Of a stretch of 22,072 bases of DNA, positions 6,620 through 13,070 are shown one piece after another. The notes beneath the pieces were generated by a model that ran no database searches, had not been told where the DNA came from, and saw only the letters and a list, made by a program, of their open reading frames with translations. The DNA comes from a virus, in the IMG/VR virus record IMGVR_UViG_3300044612_000982, positions 1 through 22,072 of that record; one strand, given 5' to 3'. Numbering within the stretch: the first letter of the stretch is position 1; each line of letters begins with the position of its first letter. A program made the position numbers and the translations under genes.

Positions 6620-6858
6620 AAATCGTACTCCTCGTCGATTACAGGCCACACTAGCAGTGGGGTGTCCTTGCCAATATACGTGTTATCTATGTTGAAGTCA
6701 ATGAAATCCATGGCATCGTCCCACTCCATGCCGTCCCGCTCCATAAGTATGCTTACGATTTCCTTGCCACTGTACACAAACACAGCCACCCGCTCACCCT
6801 CTTGGTACGTCATGGTTGTCCCTATGATCGCCTTGTCTAAGTTGGTCCATCTTTTCAT
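6616..6858 (-). CDS. Unknown phage protein
   Basis: 80 residues, acidic C-terminus. The segment SGKEIVSILMERDGMEWDDA then MDFIDFNIDNTYIG is a layout recurring in phage and some bacterial small proteins, a helix with MERDGMs followed by AxxFIDFN. GAAGGGC precedes the ATG at 6858; ATGA overlaps on both sides. Confidence 0.75.
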   Translation of the reverse strand: MKRWTNLDKAIIGTTMTYQEGERVAVFVYSGKEIVSILMERDGMEWDDAMDFIDFNIDNTYIGKDTPLLVWPVIDEEYDL

Positions 6859-7268
6859 TGCTTGCCCTTCTCACCCCACATGAGGCTTTTGTATGCTTTG
6901 GGTACCCACGAGGTCTTCAACCATATCCACACAAGGGCCGGTATGTCAAACTTGACCACCTGACTGTTGTGGTCCCACACCACGATGGGTTTGTTTTCTA
7001 ACTGCCAGTGGGTCATTGCAAAATTAAGTGACCCCGTTAATTGGCCTTGGTACCCGTACACCAGTGAGGCCGTACTGGCGCCCCACATGCGGTCGTGTAA
7101 GAACTTGTCGTGTCGCTCCATGGACTTTTTGCATAGCGTGGCCCATTCATGGGTTTGGAACGGGTAACTTTGCACTATGCGCCCTTGGTCAATCTTTGCG
7201 CACACCCACCCGTATAGGTAGTTTCGCACCTCCCAATGTGGCTGTTGGTTGTAGGTCCCTGTCATCAT
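6855..7268 (-). CDS. Unknown Trp-rich phage protein
   Basis: 137 residues from the ATG at 7268, rich in Trp and aromatic residues (HWEVRNYLYGWVCAKIDQGR, VWDHNSQVVKFDIPALVWIW). Starts further upstream exist (ATG 7298, TTG 7322), but only the 7268 site has a well-placed GGAG (8 nt). That choice still overlaps the end of the preceding gene by 80 nt in another frame. No family recognised. Confidence 0.65.
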   Translation of the reverse strand: MMTGTYNQQPHWEVRNYLYGWVCAKIDQGRIVQSYPFQTHEWATLCKKSMERHDKFLHDRMWGASTASLVYGYQGQLTGSLNFAMTHWQLENKPIVVWDHNSQVVKFDIPALVWIWLKTSWVPKAYKSLMWGEKGKQ

Positions 7269-7401
7269 TTTGTTTCTCCAAATTTCGTCTAAGAACATAC
7301 CTTGCGTCGGGCCTGCTTGCAAACCACTTGCTTAGTCTATTGTCGTCATCCTGCAATAACCCTTCGGGCCATCCGGTCTTTTTAATGTCTTGTCGTGCCA
7401 T
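7189..7401 (-). CDS. First gene of the left operon, unknown function
   Basis: 70 residues starting MARQDIKKTGWPEGLLQDDD and continuing NRLSKWFASRPDAR, a conserved pattern in small phage proteins. GAGGACC lies 7 nt before the ATG at 7401. It is the first gene to the left of the iteron/homopolymer element, whose left arm ends only about 14 nt before this ATG. The last quarter reads through the next gene out of frame, so the true C-terminus is somewhat uncertain. Confidence 0.7.
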   Translation of the reverse strand: MARQDIKKTGWPEGLLQDDDNRLSKWFASRPDARYVLRRNLEKQNDDRDLQPTATLGGAKLPIRVGVRKD

Positions 7402-7415
7402 GTTTTGGTCCTCGC

Positions 7416-7529
<114 letters not shown>

Positions 7530-7552
7530 AGAACAGTACTAAAGTACTCATT

Positions 7553-7651
7553 TTATTCAAAGTAGCAAAGTAGGGCCAGTACAACAAAGGCCCACCGGCC
7601 TTTGTCGGCCGCCCACAGGGCCAACATGGTTATTAGGCCTAAGTACAGCAT
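7553..7651 (-). CDS. 32-residue single-helix membrane microprotein
   Basis: Starts MLYLGLITMLALWAADKGRW and ends with a second hydrophobic stretch (AFVVLALLCYFE). It begins at a TGATG overlap with the stop of the preceding 51-residue gene, as is usual for real genes in this operon. It is the last gene of the early block. Being very short, it needs protein or conservation evidence. Confidence 0.5.
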   Translation of the reverse strand: MLYLGLITMLALWAADKGRWAFVVLALLCYFE

Positions 7652-7806
7652 CAGTACACCACCTTGATGGGTGTATCCGGTGGGATACAGGCCTTAAAGG
7701 CCTCTATGGCCTCTAGGCGCGAATTTCCGAAGTACTGACGGCCTGACCCTGTCCAAACCACCCACTGCTCTGCCACAGTGTTATACGCCACGTGTATGTT
7801 GATCAT
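7651..7806 (-). CDS. 51-residue phage protein, unknown function
   Basis: Starts MINIHVAYNTVAEQWVVWTG; a small beta strand/helix protein with a Trp pair and the turn GSGRQYFGNSRLEAIEAFKA, similar in outline to short hybrid-cluster-free HicB-like folds but too short to assign. AAGGGAAG lies before the ATG, which overlaps the upstream stop as ATGA. Confidence 0.7.
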   Translation of the reverse strand: MINIHVAYNTVAEQWVVWTGSGRQYFGNSRLEAIEAFKACIPPDTPIKVVY

Positions 7807-8021
7807 GTGATCTTCCCTTCATGGACCATTTTCTCAAACGTGTCAAATAAACGCTGAAACCGGATTTTGTACAACTCCTGCACGCCTAATAGCACGTTCA
7901 TCATGCGGTCCTCGTCTTGGTATAGGGCCTCGGTATGGTAGATCATGTCTAGGTCTTCGGTAACACCCCAACACTGCATGATCTGATCTTCCAGTGTGAA
8001 TCGGTCTATTTGTTCCATCAT
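7803..8021 (-). CDS. Conserved small phage protein, unknown function
   Basis: 72 residues. FTLEDQIMQCWGVTEDLDMI, then a stretch with MMNVLLGVQELYKIRFQRLF and a closing FEKMV, is a pattern repeatedly seen in cyanophage and other phage early genes: a helix with QxxMxCW, then LLGxxELYxxRFxxLFxxFE. GGAGC precedes the ATG. No activity is known for the family. Confidence 0.8.
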   Translation of the reverse strand: MMEQIDRFTLEDQIMQCWGVTEDLDMIYHTEALYQDEDRMMNVLLGVQELYKIRFQRLFDTFEKMVHEGKIT

Positions 8022-8236
8022 GCCATGCTCCGGTTAAGGGTTTTCCCTAGTAGGTTAAAAAGGTCGTTTTGTGCCGCTTCTCGTTGGCCACACACCAGTA
8101 GGTGTTCAATGTCTGCCAACTGCTCTTGGCTGACCCACAGGCCGTCACCCGCGTCTGCCGGTGCCGTCACCACGTAGCCCCAATCCCGCAGGTACTCGGC
8201 CACGTCGCGAATGTCGTAGTCTTCTAACGATCTCAT
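8018..8236 (-). CDS. Unknown phage protein
   Basis: 72 residues starting MRSLEDYDIRDVAEYLRDWG. The first third is a helix followed by the strand YVVTAP; the last third is helical (ADIEHLLVCGQREAAQNDLF). The ATG at 8236 has GGAG 7 nt upstream and overlaps the stop of the preceding gene as ATGA. A longer upstream reading lacks such support. Function unknown. Confidence 0.75.
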   Translation of the reverse strand: MRSLEDYDIRDVAEYLRDWGYVVTAPADAGDGLWVSQEQLADIEHLLVCGQREAAQNDLFNLLGKTLNRSMA

Positions 8237-8463
8237 GCTGTCTCCACTGGTTCGTAAGTCATTTGAAATATGTCGGGCTTGCATGGGTAATGCTCCCCCT
8301 TCACGCCTGTAATGATCCAGTCGCCGGGGGTGACTGTATGGTCGCCTTCTAGCGTGTGTATGACGCCAAGGTGTGGCTCGTGGCATTTCCAGACAGCAGG
8401 ATGGTCGCCCATCTTGAACCATTGTGTGGCTTCAATGACCACAGGCTTTTTTCTGAATTTCAT
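8233..8463 (-). CDS. Conserved phage PGDW(I)ITGVKGE protein
   Basis: 76 residues. The N-terminus MKFRKKPVVIEATQWF and the core LEGDHTVTPGDWIITGVKGE with YPCKPDIFQMTYEPVE are hallmarks of a small all-beta protein found in very many phages (the PGDYI-type family). Its biochemical role is not established. AAGGAG lies 6 nt before the ATG at 8463. The family match is strong, which also confirms the phage nature of this block. Confidence 0.9.
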   Translation of the reverse strand: MKFRKKPVVIEATQWFKMGDHPAVWKCHEPHLGVIHTLEGDHTVTPGDWIITGVKGEHYPCKPDIFQMTYEPVETA

Positions 8464-8621
8464 GTTGTCTCCTTCTTTGCCACCTTGATGGCCAGTAAAT
8501 GTTTGTCACCCAACATGCGCACAGATTTTACCCACTGGCGCATGTTGTGTCGGGCTGTGCTCGTCGGCACAAATTCACGCACAAAAAGTGTGCGCACGTG
8601 TTTTAACATTGTTGTGTTCAT
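8460..8621 (-). CDS. 53-residue basic phage protein
   Basis: Starts MNTTMLKHVRTLFVREFVPT and continues STARHNMRQWVKSVRMLGDKHLLAI; strongly basic, predicted mostly helical, suggesting nucleic acid contact (inference). GAGGAAAT precedes the ATG. ATGA overlaps link it to both neighbours, which is good evidence for a short coding gene. Confidence 0.8.
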   Translation of the reverse strand: MNTTMLKHVRTLFVREFVPTSTARHNMRQWVKSVRMLGDKHLLAIKVAKKETT

Positions 8622-8956
8622 TTGATTTCCTCTACGTCTTCAATGTGCCAGTCGTCGGGGTCGCATTCTGTGTCGAACATGCCCCCGTCTAATTCTTTGG
8701 CCAAATCGTATGCCTCGTCTAGGCTGTTAGCCTCGATTACGGCCTCGCACATGGCTTGGTACGACGCGCGCACCTTGAACTTGCGTTTTGGTGCCTCGGG
8801 CCAGTCTTCTTTGTAGATATGAATCGGGTTGTCGTTGTGGTCGTACACCTCCACCCACAGTGTGCCTAGTGTCATGTGCACTGCCACCCACCCGTTATCT
8901 TTGCCGATCAAAACCTCTGCGCGATTAGGCGCGTGCTGTTTTGCTAGTACTGTCAT
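8618..8956 (-). CDS. Phage protein with DpnD/PcfM-like C-terminal domain
   Basis: 112 residues. About residues 50-112 (KFKVRASYQAMCEAVIEANS ... DPDDWHIEDVEEIK) have the strand-helix-strand outline and the closing WHIEDVEEI of small phage domains related to the DpnD/PcfM C-terminal family. The first half is an independent beta segment (NGWVAVHMTLGTLWVEVYDH). GAGGAG lies 9 nt upstream. The function is unknown; the family call is by pattern memory only. Confidence 0.7.
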   Translation of the reverse strand: MTVLAKQHAPNRAEVLIGKDNGWVAVHMTLGTLWVEVYDHNDNPIHIYKEDWPEAPKRKFKVRASYQAMCEAVIEANSLDEAYDLAKELDGGMFDTECDPDDWHIEDVEEIK

Positions 8957-9108
8957 TTTGTTTTCTCCTCTTTTTTAATCTGATCACGCACGTCGTCGAT
9001 TGCCAGTCGTATTCTGTCCAGTCGGTCCCAGTCACCCTCATCAAAACAGACCTTGTCTTCGGCCAGTAAAAACGCTAGGTGTTCTTCTAGGGTTGATAGT
9101 GTGATCAT
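8953..9108 (-). CDS. 51-residue acidic helical protein
   Basis: Starts MITLSTLEEHLAFLLAEDKV; a pair of helices separated by CFDEGDWDRLDRI, the second ending in a Lys/Glu-rich tail. AAGGAG precedes the ATG with ideal spacing, and ATGA overlaps exist at both ends. Its last codons contain the ribosome site of the next gene. Function unknown. Confidence 0.75.
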   Translation of the reverse strand: MITLSTLEEHLAFLLAEDKVCFDEGDWDRLDRIRLAIDDVRDQIKKEEKTK

Positions 9109-9326
9109 GCTTGTTGCTCCTTTCGTTGGTAAACTGTTTCGATGTACCGCTTTGCGGACTCCATGCTGTCGTGGTATTTGGTGCCCTTGTCCATGATCAA
9201 CATGGTCACTGGGCGTCTGTCTTCATGCAGACTACGCAGGTCACCAAACGACAGCCACCCCACCTTCTTGCCGTCAAAGAACACGTCCTGCCCGTCACAG
9301 GCTCGGTCAAGCTTGTAATCTATCAT
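9105..9326 (-). CDS. Unknown phage protein
   Basis: 73 residues: a beta-rich first half (MIDYKLDRACDGQDVFFDGK, VGWLSFGDLRSL), a strand TMLIMDKG, then a helix with MESAKRYIETVYQ. It overlaps its upstream neighbour as ATGA. No family recognised. Confidence 0.7.
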   Translation of the reverse strand: MIDYKLDRACDGQDVFFDGKKVGWLSFGDLRSLHEDRRPVTMLIMDKGTKYHDSMESAKRYIETVYQRKEQQA

Positions 9327-9589
9327 ACTGCCTCCTGTGTATATGTGTTGCCTGCCAACTTGACTGACAGGATGGTCTCGCGGTTGATCGCGCGGTACTC
9401 TTCCTTCTTAACGTCGAACACTGTCAGGTACTTGTCCGCGTCCAACTTGGACGTGCCACCCTTCAGGTACTTTGTGACGCCTAAACGGCACAACATTGTG
9501 CGCTCTGTGCCGTCTTTCTTGACGAACACCACGCTGACAAAACGGCCGTTTGATTCGGCCACGATAGATGCTAGTTCTTTGCTGTCCAT
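9323..9589 (-). CDS. SH3-barrel-like small protein (DUF2693-type pattern)
   Basis: 88 residues starting MDSKELASIVAESNGRFVSV. The run VVFVKKDGTERTMLCRLGV, then KYLTVFDVKKEEYRAINRET and ILSVKLAGNTY, matches small beta-barrel proteins of phages and Bacteroidetes elements in which a KKDGTxRxM strand is followed by a YRxI strand. Substrate or partner unknown. AAGGAG (9598-9603) forms the ribosome site and overlaps the stop codon of the upstream gene. Confidence 0.7.
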   Translation of the reverse strand: MDSKELASIVAESNGRFVSVVFVKKDGTERTMLCRLGVTKYLKGGTSKLDADKYLTVFDVKKEEYRAINRETILSVKLAGNTYTQEAV

Positions 9590-9599
9590 GGTTTTCTCC

Positions 9600-9854
9600 T
9601 TAAATTTCATAAATAACTACGTTGGGGTCAATCTTCATCAGGTCTTTTGCCGCACCTGATAACATGCGGTACTTCATCTGCGCCTCTGTGTGGCTGATCT
9701 CGCCATCACAGTACAGGTTCTCGGGGCTTAGTTGAATGTCGATCAACTCTGCTATCTGTTGTCTGCCTTCCGGTGTATCGATTGTCAGGGCAGGGTTGCC
9801 GAAAATCTTACGCCAGTCGTTTTCTGCTTTGATAAATTTCTGTAACTTTTTCAT
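9600..9854 (-). CDS. Unknown phage protein
   Basis: 84 residues starting MKKLQKFIKAENDWRKIFGN. Helical, with acidic C-terminal half (QMKYRMLSGAAKDLMKIDPN). AAGGAG sits 6 nt before the ATG, which in turn lies 15 nt downstream of 29-bp repeat copy 1. It is therefore the first gene of a transcription or regulatory unit that runs on through 9323-7553. Confidence 0.75.
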   Translation of the reverse strand: MKKLQKFIKAENDWRKIFGNPALTIDTPEGRQQIAELIDIQLSPENLYCDGEISHTEAQMKYRMLSGAAKDLMKIDPNVVIYEI

Positions 9855-9868
9855 GGTTTGCTCCTTTG

Positions 9869-9897
9869 TACTACTATGGTCAATTGGGGGTGAATTA
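9869..9897 (-). promoter_or_regulatory. 29-bp early element, copy 1
   Basis: On the minus strand TTCACCCCCAATTGACCATA is followed by GTAGTA. The TAA stop of the upstream gene lies at its far end and the ribosome site of the 84-residue gene starts a few bases beyond it. It is identical to copies 2 and 3 over 29 nt. A phage-specific promoter or operator is the simplest reading. Confidence 0.8.
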
Positions 9898-10422
9898 GGG
9901 CATGTTCCTAATGTAGTCTGATGAATACGTGACGTACCCCACAAACTCGGAGGGGACAATGTAACTGTCGTAATGGTGCAGGGCCAAATGGTTTTCAATC
10001 TCGTTGGGGTCCATAAGGGCTTTCTCGTCGATTGAATGAATGATCACCATGGGCTCAATGTCGTGCTCTGTCACACCAAACCGGCCATGTGTCATCATGC
10101 CAAACCAAACCATGACCTTGGGGGCTTGGTCGGTCTCTGCTCTCAGGTAATCGCGCACTGTGTCCATGTCCTCTGCGCTCACTGTCCACGCAGGGATGCC
10201 ACCATCCAAGATCAGGCCTCCTGCACCACGACCCCACTTGTCGGTGCCTAGGATGGTGGACACATAGTAGCGTGTCACAAACTGGCCGTACTCGCAGTGG
10301 GGGTACCGGCCGTCGTAGAACTCGACCAGTGGCTTGTCCTCGTCGTGTGTCAGGCAGAAGTCACGTCCGTACTTGTCACCCTTGCGCAAAATGCGCACGT
10401 TGAATTTGTCTACTGTGATCAT
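9895..10422 (-). CDS. Unknown phage protein
   Basis: 175 residues. Beta-rich N-terminus with GRDFCLTHDEDKPLVEFYDG and YGQFVTRYYVSTIL, then a middle domain (AWTVSAEDMDTVRDYLRAET) and a C-terminal strand region (HHYDSYIVPSEFVGYVTYSS). This conserved phage pattern has no known activity. GAGGAG precedes the ATG at 10422. The TAA stop is the edge of repeat copy 1. Confidence 0.75.
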   Translation of the reverse strand: MITVDKFNVRILRKGDKYGRDFCLTHDEDKPLVEFYDGRYPHCEYGQFVTRYYVSTILGTDKWGRGAGGLILDGGIPAWTVSAEDMDTVRDYLRAETDQAPKVMVWFGMMTHGRFGVTEHDIEPMVIIHSIDEKALMDPNEIENHLALHHYDSYIVPSEFVGYVTYSSDYIRNMP

Positions 10423-10769
10423 TCTGTTGTCTCCTCAACAAATTGTTCCTGAAATGCGGCCAGTATGAACAGGCCCATCTTGTCCTCAATACGCTCCTGC
10501 GTGTCCATAGACAGCATGCCGTTGGCACGACGCGAATTGATCTCTTTGGCCACGCCTGCAATTTTAAACAGCGTGCTGAACTCACGTGCCCTGTTGCACA
10601 GGCCGTTGTTGTACACGTCGTAGTAGCAGTTAACTGCGCGCCTGAATGCCTCCAAATGCTTGTTGGCGCCCTTGCCGTCCTCCACCTCGCCAAAAATTGG
10701 CAGAAGCTTTTCTAACGCGTCGGCCTGCGCTTGATAACGGCCTTGGCCTGTCCAGTATGTTTTATCCAT
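10419..10769 (-). CDS. Conserved phage protein (NCYYDxYNNGLCNRAREF family)
   Basis: 116 residues starting MDKTYWTGQGRYQAQADALE. HLEAFRRAVNCYYDVYNNGL followed by CNRAREFSTLFKI is a well-conserved block in phages of Proteobacteria; the family function is unknown. The protein is largely helical. AGGAG lies 7 nt before the ATG, and repeat copy 2 lies 25 nt upstream of that ATG. Overlaps the downstream gene as ATGA. Confidence 0.8.
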   Translation of the reverse strand: MDKTYWTGQGRYQAQADALEKLLPIFGEVEDGKGANKHLEAFRRAVNCYYDVYNNGLCNRAREFSTLFKIAGVAKEINSRRANGMLSMDTQERIEDKMGLFILAAFQEQFVEETTE

Positions 10770-10793
10770 GGTTTTCTCCTGTTTGGTTGGTTG

Positions 10794-10822
10794 TACTACT
10801 ATGGTCAATTGGGGGTGAATTA
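10794..10822 (-). promoter_or_regulatory. 29-bp early element, copy 2
   Basis: Identical over 29 nt to copies 1 and 3. It again begins in the TAA stop of the upstream gene (10820-10822) and leads into the ribosome site of the 116-residue gene. Confidence 0.8.
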
Positions 10823-11146
10823 AAAAGGAATGTCCTCGAATTCTTCTGTTGCCTGCTTGGGCGCTTTGTACTTTGGGTAGATGTAAACGTCCCACACGTC
10901 GTGGTCGATGTTCTCTTCAAAATAATCGTTGATGATTGCTTCGGCCTCCTCGCGTGTCTTGCAGGCCTTGAGCACGTGGGGCATGGTGCCCATAGGCGCG
11001 TCGGTGTAGGGGCAGTAGGATAGCGACTCGAAAATCACCACGTACTTGCCGGCCTCGTGGTGCGCACGCACCTCGTCCATGGTGCGTGTGATCCGGTCCC
11101 ACTTGTCCATTTTGCCCTGCTCGTATGCTGATTGGTGTGCGTTCAT
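10820..11146 (-). CDS. Unknown phage protein
   Basis: 108 residues starting MNAHQSAYEQGKMDKWDRIT. A helical start is followed by a strand KYVVIFESL, a Cys-Pro loop, a helix TREEAEAIINDYFEE, then strand WDVYIYPKYK and an acidic tail FEDIPF. The helix-strand alternation is typical of small phage accessory proteins. AAGGGGC precedes the ATG; TAATG overlap with the gene before. Confidence 0.75.
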   Translation of the reverse strand: MNAHQSAYEQGKMDKWDRITRTMDEVRAHHEAGKYVVIFESLSYCPYTDAPMGTMPHVLKACKTREEAEAIINDYFEENIDHDVWDVYIYPKYKAPKQATEEFEDIPF

Positions 11147-11340
11147 TATTTTGCCCCTTGTGCTTGGTTGAATCGTTTGAATGCGTCGTAACGCAGGACT
11201 GCGTTTAGGTAATTGAAGTAGGTCTCGTGGCCACCGGCCTCCCATTTGTCCGCGGCCGCGCACTGCTCCTCGTATGATGGGAATTCCTGCGTGGTGAACT
11301 GGCCTGCTCTGTCAATGATGTACAGTGGAAACTTTCTCAT
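11146..11340 (-). CDS. Small phage protein, unknown function
   Basis: 64 residues starting MRKFPLYIIDRAGQFTTQEF. A strand pair is followed by a helix EEQCAAADKWEAGG and a second helix NYLNAVLRYDAFKRF. It overlaps the upstream gene as ATGA and the downstream as TAATG. No family recognised. Confidence 0.75.
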   Translation of the reverse strand: MRKFPLYIIDRAGQFTTQEFPSYEEQCAAADKWEAGGHETYFNYLNAVLRYDAFKRFNQAQGAK

Positions 11341-11612
11341 TTTGTCAACTCCTCAATGTTTTGTGTGAAACCGATAACGTGTGCGTTTAAGCGATCTTGG
11401 TCTGTGACCTCTGCGAACAACTCGTGTTTTGTAATGCCGTTGGTGGCCTTGGGGGCCAGTGTCCAAATGACAAACTTGTAGTCACCATGGAAATAGTCCA
11501 CAGTGACACACACGCCATGTGCACTACTATGGGCTATTTTTGAGGCCTGCTCGGCCATCTTTTTGTAGTAAATGAAACCTCCGACGTCGTCGGTGTATGG
11601 TCGTGCTGTCAT
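11337..11612 (-). CDS. Unknown phage protein
   Basis: 91 residues starting MTARPYTDDVGGFIYYKKMA. Strands VCVTVDYF and YKFVIWTL flank a central HGD turn; a C-terminal helix follows (QDRLNAHVIGFTQNIEELTK). AGGAG is 6 nt before the ATG, and repeat copy 3 lies 22 nt upstream of it. Function unknown. Confidence 0.75.
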   Translation of the reverse strand: MTARPYTDDVGGFIYYKKMAEQASKIAHSSAHGVCVTVDYFHGDYKFVIWTLAPKATNGITKHELFAEVTDQDRLNAHVIGFTQNIEELTK

Positions 11613-11633
11613 GGTGTGCTCCTGTGTTGTTGA

Positions 11634-11662
11634 TACTACTATGGTCAATTGGGGGTGAATTA
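11634..11662 (-). promoter_or_regulatory. 29-bp early element, copy 3
   Basis: Identical over 29 nt to copies 1 and 2. It starts at the TAA stop (11660-11662) of the 77-residue gene and precedes the ribosome site of the 91-residue gene. Confidence 0.8.
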
Positions 11663-11893
11663 AACTCGTTTGATCCGGACAAATGGCAGGGTTATCCACG
11701 TGGAATAATCGGTGCCTGTCTCTTCGCTGTATGGGTAGACGTTGATCGTGTACCACCCGTTGTTGCGCTCTCCGTCGTGGATATTAAAATCGTGGTCGGA
11801 CGTGCCAAACCACCAATCTTTGTCGCGTGTGATCTCGTTTTTGTGCGCTTTGATCAATACGTCTGCAATGATTTGCAAGTCTTCTTTTTTCAT
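11660..11893 (-). CDS. Unknown phage protein
   Basis: 77 residues starting MKKEDLQIIADVLIKAHKNE. An N-terminal helix is followed by a beta sheet with Trp- and Tyr-rich strands (NNGWYTINVYPYSEETGTDY). AGGAG is 8 nt before the ATG. No family recognised. Confidence 0.7.
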   Translation of the reverse strand: MKKEDLQIIADVLIKAHKNEITRDKDWWFGTSDHDFNIHDGERNNGWYTINVYPYSEETGTDYSTWITLPFVRIKRV

Positions 11894-11920
11894 GGTGTGT
11901 GCTCCTGTTTGTGCCCACAG

Positions 11921-12019
11921 TTACATGGGCGCGTCTTCGTGATTGTCGGGGTTGAACTTGGGCACGTTGGCGCCCTTATCCAGTGGGTTTGGAAATGGGG
12001 GGAATGGCCAGTTTGTCAT
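11921..12019 (-). CDS. 32-residue Pro-rich microprotein
   Basis: MTNWPFPPFPNPLDKGANVP followed by a short acidic end. The ATG overlaps the stop of the membrane microprotein upstream as ATGA; there is no separate ribosome site. Such Pro-rich tiny proteins recur in phage genomes. Reality rests on the overlap pattern alone. Confidence 0.5.
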   Translation of the reverse strand: MTNWPFPPFPNPLDKGANVPKFNPDNHEDAPM

Positions 12020-12111
12020 GGTTTCATTACGTAAAGAAAATAATAAAACAGCGGGCCACCGATTAGGACGGCCAGTATCAGGGCCTCGATAAATTCGCGT
12101 AAGTATTTCAT
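12016..12111 (-). CDS. 31-residue single-span membrane microprotein
   Basis: MKYLREFIEALILAVLIGGP followed by LFYYFLYV: one strongly hydrophobic helix with a charged N-terminus, ending MKP. It is tied by ATGA overlaps to the gene before and the gene after. It could be a small membrane effector; no function is visible. Confidence 0.6.
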   Translation of the reverse strand: MKYLREFIEALILAVLIGGPLFYYFLYVMKP

Positions 12112-12296
12112 GCTTTGAATGCCTCTCTGATTTTCTTGTACTCGAATTGCGCTGTGTTCAGGTCGTTGCGCTCACTGACCACCTCTTCGCGCGTTTGGCC
12201 CTCGCTGTGGTTATCGTGCAAGTACTCGGCCATTTGTAACAGCAGGCCGACATTTAATTCGCGCCACTGTTTTTCTGTGATTGTGATTGTCTTCAT
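12108..12296 (-). CDS. Small helical phage protein
   Basis: 62 residues starting MKTITITEKQWRELNVGLLL. After one strand the protein is helical (MAEYLHDNH, then ERNDLNTAQFEYKKIREAFK). A ribosome site (AGGAG) lies between the ATG and repeat copy 4. Function unknown. Confidence 0.75.
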   Translation of the reverse strand: MKTITITEKQWRELNVGLLLQMAEYLHDNHSEGQTREEVVSERNDLNTAQFEYKKIREAFKA

Positions 12297-12312
12297 GGTT
12301 TGCTCCTGTTGA

Positions 12313-12377
12313 TACTACTATGGTCAATTGGGGGTGAATTGATCTGCAATGGCCTGCACGCAGGCCATCACGCATCA
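12313..12377 (-). promoter_or_regulatory. Early element copy 4 with conserved hairpin
   Basis: The first 28 nt (12313-12340) match copies 1-3. They are preceded, on the minus strand, by a hairpin with perfect 8-bp arms ATGGCCTG/CAGGCCAT and loop CGTG (12349-12368) that starts right after the TGA of the upstream gene. The hairpin is not followed by a T run, so it is not a classic terminator. Confidence 0.8.
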
Positions 12378-12755
12378 TTTTGCCGGCACGTAATAACCCT
12401 GCACTCGCGTGCGTGGTCCGCACTTGGCCATGTCCAACTGTGTGCCATTGATCAGGGCAAACACGTGGCCGGTTTTGTTGATCACTAGGCGCTCATGCTT
12501 GGCGCCGTCCTCACGCATGAACTGGGCCAGTGTGGGCCTGTCGTTGCGTTTGATGTATGTCAGGCCCTTGCTTGCGTAAGCCCTGACCACGTCACCACGT
12601 GGCACGCCACGTCGGTTCTTACGGCCGAATGAGGCCATGAGCGCGTGCGCTTCACTGTATGGCATGTCGGCCACGTGGGCCAATGCGCGCACTGTGCAAT
12701 CACGCGCCTCTGTGTTGTGCCGGCCGTCCGGCACTGTCTTTTTGAACTTGATCAT
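12375..12755 (-). CDS. Papain-like cysteine-peptidase-fold phage protein
   Basis: 126 residues starting MIKFKKTVPDGRHNTEARDC. ARDCTVRALAHVADMPYSEA has the Cys at the start of a helix (C20) as in C39/papain-like folds. GHVFALINGTQLDM supplies H97 and, 11 residues later, D108 (or N103), giving a plausible Cys-His-Asp triad. The order and spacing match small phage proteins of the DCVxRALA type. Activity is unproven; it might be a peptidase, a transglutaminase-like enzyme or an inactive relative. AAGGAG lies 6 nt before the ATG. Confidence 0.7.
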   Translation of the reverse strand: MIKFKKTVPDGRHNTEARDCTVRALAHVADMPYSEAHALMASFGRKNRRGVPRGDVVRAYASKGLTYIKRNDRPTLAQFMREDGAKHERLVINKTGHVFALINGTQLDMAKCGPRTRVQGYYVPAK

Positions 12756-12765
12756 GGTCTGCTCC

Positions 12766-12978
12766 TTAGTTTGTGAAAAATCCGTCAATGCGGTAAATGT
12801 GGCCGTCGGTGCCTTGCAACAGGGCCTCTAATTCTGCCTTGTGGGCGCTGTCCATTTTGAATGTCAGGGTTTCCCATTTGCGTGTCTGCGCATTCCAGTT
12901 AATGGCCACACCATACTCACGTGGGTAAAAGTGACTTTTTGAATGCATGCGACGTTGAAATGCGTATAACTTATCCAT
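12766..12978 (-). CDS. Unknown small phage protein
   Basis: 70 residues starting MDKLYAFQRRMHSKSHFYPR. Basic N-terminus, then strands VAINWNAQTRKWETLTFKM and a short C-terminal domain. AGGAG lies before the ATG and repeat copy 5 lies about 27 nt upstream of it. It ends 10 nt before the next gene, with the AAGGAG ribosome site overlapping its stop. Confidence 0.7.
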   Translation of the reverse strand: MDKLYAFQRRMHSKSHFYPREYGVAINWNAQTRKWETLTFKMDSAHKAELEALLQGTDGHIYRIDGFFTN

Positions 12979-13004
12979 GGTGTTTTCTCCTGTTTTGTTG
13001 CTGA

Positions 13005-13069
13005 TACTACTATGGTCAATTGGGGGTGAATTGATCTGCAATGGCCTGCACGCAGGCCATCACGCATCA
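13005..13069 (-). promoter_or_regulatory. Early element copy 5 with conserved hairpin
   Basis: Identical to copy 4 over the 28-nt box and the hairpin (13041-13060). It lies between the stop of the 247-residue gene and the ribosome site of the 70-residue gene. Confidence 0.8.
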
Positions 13070-13070
13070 A

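Noticed and set aside
11692-11700. TTATCCACG as a DnaA box
   Set aside because: A single copy within the coding sequence of the 77-residue gene, without neighbours; expected by chance.
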